Below, in pieces: positions 16,917-24,052 of a DNA stretch of 64,000 nucleotides (its first letter is position 1; the number at the start of each line of letters is the position of its first letter). Source of the stretch: Neobacillus notoginsengisoli (GTDB lineage: Bacteria; Bacillota; Bacilli; Bacillales; Cytobacillaceae). The notes under the pieces are model-generated. The model was not told the DNA's origin and ran no database searches. It worked only from the letters and a program-made list of their open reading frames with translations. The translations under genes and the position numbers were made by a program. Location of the stretch: contig NZ_QWEG01000007.1 of NCBI RefSeq assembly GCF_003515685.1, forward strand, positions 62,001-126,000. The letters are read 5' to 3'.

Positions 16917-18017
16917 TTACACATTTGTCTGGGCTACTTCTCTGATTCGGCGGGCAATTTTCTCCTTAATCCCGTCAACCTTCTCAAAGTCCATAGCCGC
17001 ACCATATATCTTCTCCAACTCATCATGCATATCTTTTGCCCGGGCCAGCCAGGAAATGGCCTCCTTCATCTTTGCTTTATAACGGGCTGAAATACCGTCG
17101 ATTTTTTCCTTAAATCGTTCATCTGTTCCTTCAGGAATCAGCAGTTCATACGTATCAATAATCTCATCGCCTTCCCGGCTGGGGAAGTATTCGTGTGGGG
17201 CCGTACTGTCAAAAATGGCAACCCCAAGTTCCCGAAAAATCAGCATATCCAGACTATGGGGATCGAAACCGCAGTGGTAAACTTCAACATCAATGCCACG
17301 CTCTTCAGCACTCCTTGCCATTTTCTTCAGCATCGTTGATTTTCCGCTCCCAGCCCTTCCTTTAATAAAATACCGTTTTGGAATATCCTCGGTCAGGTTA
17401 GGGACAAAATCGACCGCGCCTATTGGAGTAGCCGCACCGAGAAAGCGGTGGCGGACGTCACTTTTTTTATTGTGTTTTATTTTGCCGAATAATTGGTCAA
17501 TCAGTTTTTCAGTCAGCTCATCCGCCTTCTGAAAATCCATAGTTTGGATATAAATCTTCTCCCACTCATCGTGGATATCCAACGCTTCTTTAAACGTGGC
17601 ATACGCCTGATTAAATGTCTCGGTAATCTCCCTGTTCAATGTCAGGATTGCTTCCTTTTGTGAGTGCAGGACGGCTGAATCCCATGCTTCACCCAGGTTT
17701 ACATATTCTTCGATCACCCCGGGGGCTTCAGGCTCGATGACATGTGGATGTGTCCCATCCACAATGCCTGTTTTTAAAGCAGGTATCACAATCCCGTCAA
17801 TGGACTCATTATCGGATGAACAATGAAGAAACTCGAGATCAAAGCCTTTTTCAAGCCACTCCTTGCCAATCTCTTTCATTAAAGATGACTTACCGGTGCC
17901 AGGCCCTCCCTTCAAAATAAACAGCAAGTCAAGACCTTTCAGATTAGATGGATATAAACTGTAAAAACCCCGCGCTGTATTCCCGCCCGCATAGTAGTTC
18001 CTGACCTTGCCTGCCAC
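16917..18017 (-). CDS. Tandem P-loop NTPase of unknown function (PRK06851-like)
   Basis: 366 residues made of two homologous P-loop NTPase halves. Walker A motifs are GGPGTGKSS at 37-45 and GRAGSGKST at 220-228. Each is followed by a matching helix (MKEIGKEWLEKGFDLEFLHC versus LKKMARSAEERGIDVEVYHC) and a later motif with DIHDEWEKIYIQTMDF versus DMHDELEKIYGAAMDF, so the gene arose by internal duplication. The family is known in Bacilli and Clostridia but has no assigned role. GTG start at 18017 with AGGGGTG upstream. Downstream neighbour is the Gly-rich gene, 20 bp away, possibly co-transcribed. Confidence 0.82.
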   Translation of the reverse strand: MAGKVRNYYAGGNTARGFYSLYPSNLKGLDLLFILKGGPGTGKSSLMKEIGKEWLEKGFDLEFLHCSSDNESIDGIVIPALKTGIVDGTHPHVIEPEAPGVIEEYVNLGEAWDSAVLHSQKEAILTLNREITETFNQAYATFKEALDIHDEWEKIYIQTMDFQKADELTEKLIDQLFGKIKHNKKSDVRHRFLGAATPIGAVDFVPNLTEDIPKRYFIKGRAGSGKSTMLKKMARSAEERGIDVEVYHCGFDPHSLDMLIFRELGVAIFDSTAPHEYFPSREGDEIIDTYELLIPEGTDERFKEKIDGISARYKAKMKEAISWLARAKDMHDELEKIYGAAMDFEKVDGIKEKIARRIREVAQTNV

Positions 18018-18214
18018 TCATACACACCCCTTATTCTGACAAATGGATTGTTTCATCCACTATCATATGCACCGTTCCTTGATAGGTGAATGCCTAGTGA
18101 GAGAATTAGGCTTGGCCAATTTTCAACATTTTCTGCACCGAGTTTAAACGGGAGAAACGCGGGAATACATGGAATAACAGCTTTTCTCCGCCCCGGGGCG
18201 GTTGATATAGATGT

Positions 18215-18352
18215 AAGGAAAGCGGAAGCGTCCGTTTAGCGCCGTATGGAATGGAGGGCCCCGATGGAGATAAAGGATACACGAAGAGCGATGTTGACTT
18301 ATCGTAGCGAGGGGACCGAAGTACACTAGTCGCTGGACGCTGAAGCTGGAAC
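18215..18352 (+). repeat. Family B structured repeat, copy B2
   Basis: Second copy of the element at 14455, starting AAAGCGGAAGCGTCC and ending GGACGCTGAAGCTGG. Conserved blocks are GAGATAAAGGA, CACGAAGAGCG, TGACTTATCGTAG and CTAGTCG. It occupies most of the gap between the P-loop gene and the HD gene. Confidence 0.82.
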
Positions 18353-18354
18353 AG

Positions 18355-18388
18355 GAAAAGACTCCGAAATTTGGAGTCTTTTCTTTTT
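18355..18388. terminator. Hairpin following repeat B2
   Basis: GAAAAGACTCC / GGAGTCTTTTC stem (18355-18365 with 18373-18383) and a T-run on both sides. No plus-strand gene lies upstream, so it may belong to the repeat or end stray transcription before the HD gene. Confidence 0.6.
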
Positions 18389-18430
18389 AATTGGGAATCA
18401 TGTATGATGTTAAAAAAACGGAGGTGGATT

Positions 18431-18976
18431 ATGAGGGATGTAAAGCTTGAACAGATTTTTAAACACCACATTGCCCAGAAGTTCCTGAACCGGTCAGGAA
18501 TGGCTCACGCGATTGCCGTTGCTTATCATGCTTTTCATCTCGCCCGGGAGCATGGAGAGGATGCCGATATCGCGGCAAAAGCCGGTTTTATGCACGATAT
18601 GGGACATTACACATGGTATAGAAATGGGAAATGGGATTACGAGTTGTATCGAAAAAATGATATCCATGCGATAAAAGGGGCTGAAAGAGCCCACAAGCTG
18701 CTGATTCGCCTAGGGGAAAATCCGGTTAAGGCGAAGACAATCGCCCTCGCCATCCTGTTCCATACGGATTCCTTTCTCCCGACCAACGATATTGTCCGTA
18801 CACCCCTTCAGCAAATTGTGAAGTGGGCCGACGAAAAGGATGAAGAAGAAGGCGGCATGCACCATTACCGCACCATCGAATACGACCGTGCTTTAAAAAG
18901 CATTATCCGCCTTGATCAGAAGATTGATGAAATTTTGGAAAAGGAAAACCCCGACCAGAACCAGCAAAGGGCCTGA
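18431..18976 (+). CDS. HD-domain phosphohydrolase-like protein
   Basis: 181-residue metal-dependent phosphohydrolase fold. The HD signature appears as H26 (GMAHAIAVAYHA) , MHDMGH near residue 58 and an Asp in FHTDSFLP / KWADEKDEEEG. ATG 18431 is chosen because GGAGGTGG ends just upstream; a longer frame from 18371 runs through the preceding hairpin and is not credible. Substrate (nucleotide or second messenger) unknown. Monocistronic. Confidence 0.85.
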   Translation: MRDVKLEQIFKHHIAQKFLNRSGMAHAIAVAYHAFHLAREHGEDADIAAKAGFMHDMGHYTWYRNGKWDYELYRKNDIHAIKGAERAHKLLIRLGENPVKAKTIALAILFHTDSFLPTNDIVRTPLQQIVKWADEKDEEEGGMHHYRTIEYDRALKSIIRLDQKIDEILEKENPDQNQQRA

Positions 18977-19030
18977 CCGGGTGCTTTTAAAATGTCTGGC
19001 TTATTACATTAGCGGGAACTTCACAAAGCT

Positions 19031-19056
19031 TTTTGACTGAAAAGGCACCAAGAACA
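19031..19056. repeat. Solitary diverged unit of array T1
   Basis: TTTTTGACTGAAAAGGCACC followed by AAGAACACC resembles the T1 junction TTTTTGCCGAAAGGGCACC plus AAGAGAGC. It lies between the HD gene and the convergent small-gene cluster. Confidence 0.5.
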
Positions 19057-19075
19057 CCGGAAAACTACATATTCT

Positions 19076-19219
19076 TTATGCTTTTTCTTTTAATTTTAGC
19101 GGCAAGTCCTGGATCGATTGGACAACCATGTCGAGTCGGGTTTCAATCCGATAAAGCAGATACAGGGTGACTGCCACCGGGAATCCGACTTCACTTATGA
19201 TAGGCATAATCTGATCCAT
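19076..19219 (-). CDS. YvrJ family small membrane protein
   Basis: 47-residue protein with one N-terminal hydrophobic segment (GFPVAVTLYLLYRIETRLD) and a charged tail, matching the YvrJ family of tiny Bacillus proteins. AGGAGGTG stands 6 nt before ATG 19219. It is the last of three small genes (DUF1659, DUF2922, YvrJ) that recur together in Bacilli. The function is unknown; the single helix suggests membrane association. Confidence 0.8.
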   Translation of the reverse strand: MDQIMPIISEVGFPVAVTLYLLYRIETRLDMVVQSIQDLPLKLKEKA

Positions 19220-19288
19220 ACGAGCACCTCCTTCTCGAAAACTTATAATAAGAGCCGGCTTCGATCCGAAACCGGCTCCCTCCCCCTA

Positions 19289-19507
19289 TTAAACGATTTC
19301 TACATCCGTTACATTCCGCTCAATCACCCTCGCGCCTTCCACTCCAGTGTAGTTCCCATTTACGGAATAAAACACGTTAGAAGCGATGATTTGCTCCATG
19401 GCCAGCTTGACTGTTGCCTCACTGATTGGCTCTGCTGGATTTTCAATTGCCAGTCTAGAGACCTTGCCTGTTTCAGTCTTAAAACTCAATTCAAGTGTTT
19501 TTGCCAT
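19289..19507 (-). CDS. DUF2922 family protein
   Basis: 72 residues, soluble, beginning MAKTLELSFKTETGK and containing the family core NPAEPISEATVKLAMEQII and NGNYTGVEGARVIERN. AGGAGGTG lies 7 nt before ATG 19507; an upstream in-frame start overlaps that site. Middle gene of the DUF1659-DUF2922-YvrJ set. Function unknown. Confidence 0.82.
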   Translation of the reverse strand: MAKTLELSFKTETGKVSRLAIENPAEPISEATVKLAMEQIIASNVFYSVNGNYTGVEGARVIERNVTDVEIV

Positions 19508-19544
19508 CCTGTTCACCTCCTCCCCTTACCGGATGTTCAACCGA

Positions 19545-19763
19545 TTAACCGAGTATTTCGGAGCGGTCAGTCCTTTCGACTGTGCTCAGCGGGTCTTTGC
19601 ATAATGCTGCAATCGCAGACGCAGCCTGGTGCATTTGATCCGGTGTTGCTTCCTTTTTCAAATTGTTAAACGTTTTTGACTTATAAACAGGTTTTCCCTT
19701 TTCGTCCACGCCTGTTTCAAAACTAAGGCGCAGCCTTGATTCAGCTAGAAGTGCTTGTGCCAT
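19545..19763 (-). CDS. DUF1659 family protein
   Basis: 72 residues, beginning MAQALLAESRLRLSFETG, with the family segments GKPVYKSKTFNNLKKEATPDQ and AIAALCKDPL. AGGAGGTG precedes ATG 19763 by 8 nt. It is exactly as long as the DUF2922 product that follows, and both have an early beta-hairpin pattern (LRLSFETG versus LELSFKTETG), so they may be distant relatives. First gene of the small cluster. Function unknown. Confidence 0.82.
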   Translation of the reverse strand: MAQALLAESRLRLSFETGVDEKGKPVYKSKTFNNLKKEATPDQMHQAASAIAALCKDPLSTVERTDRSEILG

Positions 19764-19847
19764 GTCCCTCACCTCCTCTCACCCTTTATATATAAATCAG
19801 GGAGGAAAAAGGACATGGTCCAGGTAATTATTTCGCCAAAATAAAAA

Positions 19848-19873
19848 GACGCATTCCTCAATGCGCCTTTTTT
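19848..19873. terminator. Bidirectional terminator after ybaK
   Basis: GACGCATT / AATGCGCC stem with TTTTTT rightward and TTTTTATTTT leftward. It ends ybaK, which is transcribed leftward. Confidence 0.85.
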
Positions 19874-19924
19874 ACGTTATTTAATTTGCCTGTAAAGCCA
19901 CGTGGGCGTGCCCCGTGGCGTAAG

Positions 19925-20407
19925 TCAGTCGGTTAATTGCACCATTTTGGCAGTAAGCAATTCCTTTAATACATTTGGGGATAGTTCGATTTGGCAGCCT
20001 ATTTTTCCTCCGCTGACAATCATTTTTTCAAGTTGTTCCGCATTAATGTCAATGAATGTCGGATATAGCTTTTTCATCCCAATCGGTGAGCAGCCTCCAC
20101 GTATATAGCCCGTCAGCTTCTGGATCTCTTTAACGGCAACCATCTCAACCTTCTTTTCCCCGGCTGCTTTCGCGGCCTTTTTTAAATCAAGCTCAGCCTC
20201 GACCGGGATCACAAACACATAGTAATTCTTGGATGTCCCTTGGGTGACGAGCGTCTTAAATACAGTCTCCATCGGCTTGCCAATCTTTTCGGCAACCGAT
20301 ATCCCATCGACCTTGCCATCCGTTACCTCATAGGACAACATTGAGTAGTTTGCCTTCATTGAATCCAGCAGCCTCATTGCATTTGTTTTTGTTTTTGAAA
20401 CGGCCAT
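19925..20407 (-). CDS. ybaK: Cys-tRNA(Pro)/Cys-tRNA(Cys) deacylase YbaK
   Basis: Trans-editing enzyme that hydrolyses mischarged Cys-tRNA(Pro). The 160-residue sequence is a complete YbaK/EbsC domain with the catalytic-region lysine in VFKTLV (K51), VIPVEAELDLKKAAKA, and the glycine loop YIRGGCSPIGMKK. Length is normal for the family. Cytoplasmic. Monocistronic, ending at a terminator 50 bp downstream; the upstream gap contains a family C remnant. Confidence 0.92.
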   Translation of the reverse strand: MAVSKTKTNAMRLLDSMKANYSMLSYEVTDGKVDGISVAEKIGKPMETVFKTLVTQGTSKNYYVFVIPVEAELDLKKAAKAAGEKKVEMVAVKEIQKLTGYIRGGCSPIGMKKLYPTFIDINAEQLEKMIVSGGKIGCQIELSPNVLKELLTAKMVQLTD

Positions 20408-20441
20408 TCCAACCCGCCCTCTCGTTCAAAAGCTTTTAAAA

Positions 20442-20470
20442 CGAAGCAGTGGAACCGTCCCCCTGCCTCA
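20442..20470. repeat. Family C remnant, copy 2
   Basis: GAAGCAGTGGAACCGTCCCC followed by CTGCCTCA matches the right half of the copy at 8195-8251. The left half is missing, and a small ATAGG/CCTAT hairpin follows. Confidence 0.6.
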
Positions 20471-20502
20471 TAGGAATAGCCTATTTCTTCTGAGGGAAAA
20501 TT

Positions 20503-20955
20503 TCAAGCGCCGTATTGGAGTTCGATTTCTTGATAATAGGATTGTAGTGATTGAGTGATAATTTTTTTGGTGATAGTGCGGTGGGTTTTTTGAAGCAGTT
20601 TTTCCGCGTAGTTCCAAGCTCTTTTCTCTATTAGGAACTGCAGCCTTGCTTTTTCTGTTTCACTTTTTGCCGCATCGAGCCTGTCTGCCAGAATGCTGAG
20701 TGCCTGATCCTCGGCATGGCCTAGTTCGTGGGCAAAAACGATACATATGTAGGCCTCAAGGAAAGCCAGTGATCCGAACAGCTGTATGCACTGTTTCTTA
20801 ATTTCTTCTATATAAAGTGTAATGGTATGAGTCGTTAACGAGTATTTTCCGCCAACAAGCCTGGATTCCGGATGGTGGCCTTCCATCTCGATCTTTGCCT
20901 TGCTCCCTGATTGGATCAGAAGCGGTTGCAAAAGGCTTCTATATTCTTCTTTCAT
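20503..20955 (-). CDS. Putative HEXXH zinc metalloprotein
   Basis: 150 residues. The centre carries FAHELGHAED, a zincin motif with H76-E77-x2-H80, followed by a helical region that could give a third ligand (E82 or D83). Upstream is a short beta segment (SLTTHTITLYIEEIKKQ), a layout seen in small peptidase-like proteins. No signal peptide, so probably cytoplasmic. I do not recognise a named family. It may be a peptidase or an inactive relative. Confidence 0.6.
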   Translation of the reverse strand: MKEEYRSLLQPLLIQSGSKAKIEMEGHHPESRLVGGKYSLTTHTITLYIEEIKKQCIQLFGSLAFLEAYICIVFAHELGHAEDQALSILADRLDAAKSETEKARLQFLIEKRAWNYAEKLLQKTHRTITKKIITQSLQSYYQEIELQYGA

Positions 20956-21243
20956 AGTTCCGCCCCTTTTTTACATAATAGAGTAAAGTATACTTCAAAG
21001 GATACAGAGGAGAAAATCCCTCTTTTTACTCATTTTTGTCGAAGAAACGCAGATTTAATCATATGGAGAGAACAAAAAGCACTGTCGTACGCAGGATTCA
21101 AAAGTGATTCGTCCTGAATTGAGGGCATTCCGCCTGATTCCGCAGTGATTCGTCCAAAATGGCACTTCATTCGTCCGCAGCCGTAAAATCCAATTTGAAA
21201 CCGAACATTTCTCCTCAGGAGAGATTTTCTAAACCATGAAAAG
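20956..21243. other. Gene-free stretch with short ATTCGTCC repeats
   Basis: About 290 bp. The octamer ATTCGTCC occurs three times between 21105 and 21175, twice within AGTGATTCGTCC. This looks like a decayed copy of a tandem array. No gene or clear promoter was seen. Confidence 0.4.
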
Positions 21244-21267
21244 AGAGGAGCAAACATCTGCTCCTCT
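21244..21267 (-). terminator. Terminator of the first SLH protease gene
   Basis: AGAGGAGCA / TGCTCCTCT stem with a 6-nt loop, then CTTTTC leftward; about 40 bp after the stop. Confidence 0.7.
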
Positions 21268-21307
21268 TCCTTTTATATTATGACTATAGTGATTTTATTC
21301 ATATTAC

Positions 21308-23761
21308 TTACTGAAACCAGGCCTGGAACCATCTTGAGGATGCGACTGCGTAGTCGGCGCGGGTGACTTTTTTTGCCGGCTCAAAGGTGGCTTCGATTGT
21401 TGGTTTTAGTTCATACAGGCCCTGCTTCACGTTAAACGTCGCATTCAGAATGTTCAAATCGAGTGCAAGCTGGACATAGCCTTTCAGGTCTGCCGGAATG
21501 CCAGCATTATCCTTCAGTGTGATTCGTTCATTGTTATAAAGTACCTTTACATCACCCGTATGCTCCTTGGCCAGTTGCTGGAGCCCCAAAGCCTGAACAA
21601 GTGAATAAGCAAGCTCGGCGCGTGTCAGTGTGCCGTTCGGGTTGAAATTCCCGGCAGCATCAAGCTTCATGACGCCATTTTGCGTAATTTTGCCATCCTT
21701 GATGGCCGCTCCTTTTGCCATGACAGCTGAGGCATAAGGAAGATCAGTTGCTGAAACATCCTTCGCCGCCCCGGCCAGGCTCTGGCGGATTCCCGCCCCC
21801 ATGACTAAGTATCGGGCTAGTTCTTTCCTTAGCAAAAACTGATTTGGTTTAAATGTACCGTCAGAATAACCGTCCACAAGACGCTCGTTGACAGCCATTT
21901 GGATGGCAGATGCGGCTGCGTGGCCTGAAATATCACCGAGTCCGGTGTAGCCGCTGACTTTCGTAAAAGCGAGCGAGCCTGCAATCGTTTCCGGAAGCGC
22001 CAGACCAAGAGGATTTAGTTCGTTCCCGCGCAACCCTCTTACTTCAGCCTTCCATTGTCCTGCCTTAGGGGAAGTAACCGAAACCGTCCTGTCTGGATAG
22101 AGGGCGAATAACAGGTTTACTCCCGAGCTGTGCTCTGTTCCATCCGGTGCAATCAGCACAAGATTGACTGGGTTGCCAGTCTGGCCAAGCAAACCAAACG
22201 CATCGATGCGCGCTGTCAGCTGGGAAACTCCTTCCGGCACTGTAAAGATGTGCTGGCTTTTCAGTAATGGGTTATAAGCAAGTTCAAAAGGTACACGATC
22301 TGTTTTTGCCGAAACATTGCTATTAAACTTCTGGTATTCATTGACTGTTTTTCCGTAGGCTTTGCTGAACATAACCGCTTCCAGTGCAGCATGGGCATTG
22401 ACATAGCCGGTTCCCACTTCCCATGTTTCATAACCCGGCATATTTGTGGCAGTGTCCTGGAGAGCTTTTTTTATGTCGTCAGGCGACAATGCCGGGTTTG
22501 CTTCGAGGAGAAGGGCTACTATTCCCGCAACATGCGGAGTCGCCATTGAAGTGCCGCTCATCGATGTATAGAAAGGAAGGTATGCCGGCTCAATCATTGT
22601 GGCGTCCGAATCGATAGCCAGTGAAGAAACTGGCGCCAACACGCGGGTTGAAATGATATCAACGCCGGGGGCTGTGATCGTCGGCCGGTCTTCCCACATA
22701 TACGTTGCTCCGTCCATTTCAAACGTTCCGCCGGCACCCTTCGTTCCCCTTGAGGAGAAGTCGGCAAGCGAACCATCCTTTTCACCTGCGCCAACCGAAA
22801 TGACCCAAGGCGCCTTGGCGTATGGATTGTGCGTATTTTCCGCAGGCCCTTCATTTCCAGCCGCAAAAAGGACCGTGATGCCGCGGTCATGCGCTGCTTT
22901 GCTTGCAATATTGATTGGATCGGCTGGGTCGAAATCACCGGAGCCGCCCCAAGAGTTCGTGATTACGCGAATATTGTATTTTGTTTGGTTCGTAATGGCA
23001 TAGTCGAAGCCTCCAAGTCCGTCCAGTACGAAGAGGGCCGCTCCAGATCCATAGCCAATCAGGTCTGCTCCAGGGGCTACTCCTTCATACTTCCCGCTCG
23101 AGCTGGCTCCTGTTCCGCCGACTGTCCCCGCAACATGGGTTCCATGTCCGGAATTTGTATCGGTATTAGGGACATCTTCCAAATACGTTACCGGAAGCAG
23201 GCCAGGGGCCAAGGAGGCCAAATTAATGCTTCCAAGCACGTTTTGAACAAGGTTTTTGCCAAGCTGGTGGTCACGGTGGGTACCATCAACCCCGCTGTCA
23301 TTGACTACAACTCCGACACCCTTGCCGGTTACCGGAAGTCCTCCATTTGCTTTTTGCATCGCTGAGTCCGTCCGAGCCTTATCGACGCCCGTCAATTCAG
23401 TTGCATCGTAATTAGAGTATTTCAGTTTACGGTTCAGATAGAGCGACTTTACCCCTTCTTTTGAAGCAAGCTGCTGGATCTGATCCTTTGTCGCCAGGAC
23501 GCCGGCAATTGGCAAGGACTTCATTGTAACGCCTGTAGAAATGCCAAGCTGTTTCAGGAGGCCCAGCTGACTGGCTGTAGGAGCGCCTTCCCCTTCAAAA
23601 GTGACAATAACCTGCAGGCTGCCAGCGACTGTCTCCATCGCCTTGGCGAGATGGCCGTCGACCACTGCCGGAAGTACTGCCGCTTTTGCTTTTTCCATAC
23701 CCGGAGCCAATAATGAGAGCACTATGAATAAGCTGACCAAACCGGAGAACCATTTTTTCAT
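21308..23761 (-). CDS. S8 (subtilisin-like) serine protease with C-terminal SLH-type anchor
   Basis: 817-residue exported protease. Signal peptide ends near AKA27; an inhibitor-like prodomain follows to about 120. The S8 catalytic triad is Asp155 (VNDSGVDGTH), His206 (SGHGTHVAG) and Ser405 (SGTSMATPHVAG). After a beta domain (about 475-600) come three SLH-like segments: HAAASAIQMAVNERLVDGYS with DGTFKPN, then AAGNFNPNGTLTRAELAYSL, then ATFEPAKKVTRADYAV, predicting attachment to secondary cell-wall polymer. ATG 23761 is preferred over a TTG six codons upstream, as GGAAGGGG then lies 9 nt away. A close paralogue lies directly upstream at 24053-26536; both share an upstream motif. Confidence 0.93.
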   Translation of the reverse strand: MKKWFSGLVSLFIVLSLLAPGMEKAKAAVLPAVVDGHLAKAMETVAGSLQVIVTFEGEGAPTASQLGLLKQLGISTGVTMKSLPIAGVLATKDQIQQLASKEGVKSLYLNRKLKYSNYDATELTGVDKARTDSAMQKANGGLPVTGKGVGVVVNDSGVDGTHRDHQLGKNLVQNVLGSINLASLAPGLLPVTYLEDVPNTDTNSGHGTHVAGTVGGTGASSSGKYEGVAPGADLIGYGSGAALFVLDGLGGFDYAITNQTKYNIRVITNSWGGSGDFDPADPINIASKAAHDRGITVLFAAGNEGPAENTHNPYAKAPWVISVGAGEKDGSLADFSSRGTKGAGGTFEMDGATYMWEDRPTITAPGVDIISTRVLAPVSSLAIDSDATMIEPAYLPFYTSMSGTSMATPHVAGIVALLLEANPALSPDDIKKALQDTATNMPGYETWEVGTGYVNAHAALEAVMFSKAYGKTVNEYQKFNSNVSAKTDRVPFELAYNPLLKSQHIFTVPEGVSQLTARIDAFGLLGQTGNPVNLVLIAPDGTEHSSGVNLLFALYPDRTVSVTSPKAGQWKAEVRGLRGNELNPLGLALPETIAGSLAFTKVSGYTGLGDISGHAAASAIQMAVNERLVDGYSDGTFKPNQFLLRKELARYLVMGAGIRQSLAGAAKDVSATDLPYASAVMAKGAAIKDGKITQNGVMKLDAAGNFNPNGTLTRAELAYSLVQALGLQQLAKEHTGDVKVLYNNERITLKDNAGIPADLKGYVQLALDLNILNATFNVKQGLYELKPTIEATFEPAKKVTRADYAVASSRWFQAWFQ

Positions 23762-23857
23762 CTTGTAATCCCCTTCCAAGGTTCATTCTCTTGCTACTAT
23801 CATTATCGTAAATATAGTGAATGCTAACTATTCAGCTAAGGATATAAAATGCCTTGG

Positions 23858-23887
23858 AAAAAGTACTATTTTGCCATCATACGAAAG
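23858..23887 (-). promoter_or_regulatory. Candidate regulatory site shared by the two SLH protease genes (site 1)
   Basis: AAAAGTACTATTTT at 23859-23872, 98 bp upstream of the protease start. A nearly identical 15-mer lies 97 bp upstream of the paralogue. TACGAAAG follows at 23880. Possible target of the adjacent response regulator; inferred only. Confidence 0.4.
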
Positions 23888-23959
23888 TTATAGGATTTGA
23901 GAGTTGGATAGGCTGTGGTAGTAGCGGAATCATAGAATATTCCTATCAAAGAGCAAAAA

Positions 23960-23994
23960 CAACAATAGCCTCCGTATCATTCCGATTCGGAGGC
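23960..23994 (-). terminator. Terminator of the second SLH protease gene
   Basis: GCCTCCG / CGGAGGC stem (23968-23974 with 23988-23994) followed leftward by TATTGTTGTTTTT. Confidence 0.75.
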
Positions 23995-24052
23995 AGTTTT
24001 TGGGTAGAGAAATAATTGATTTTACCATGCGGACGGCTACCGACTATAAATC

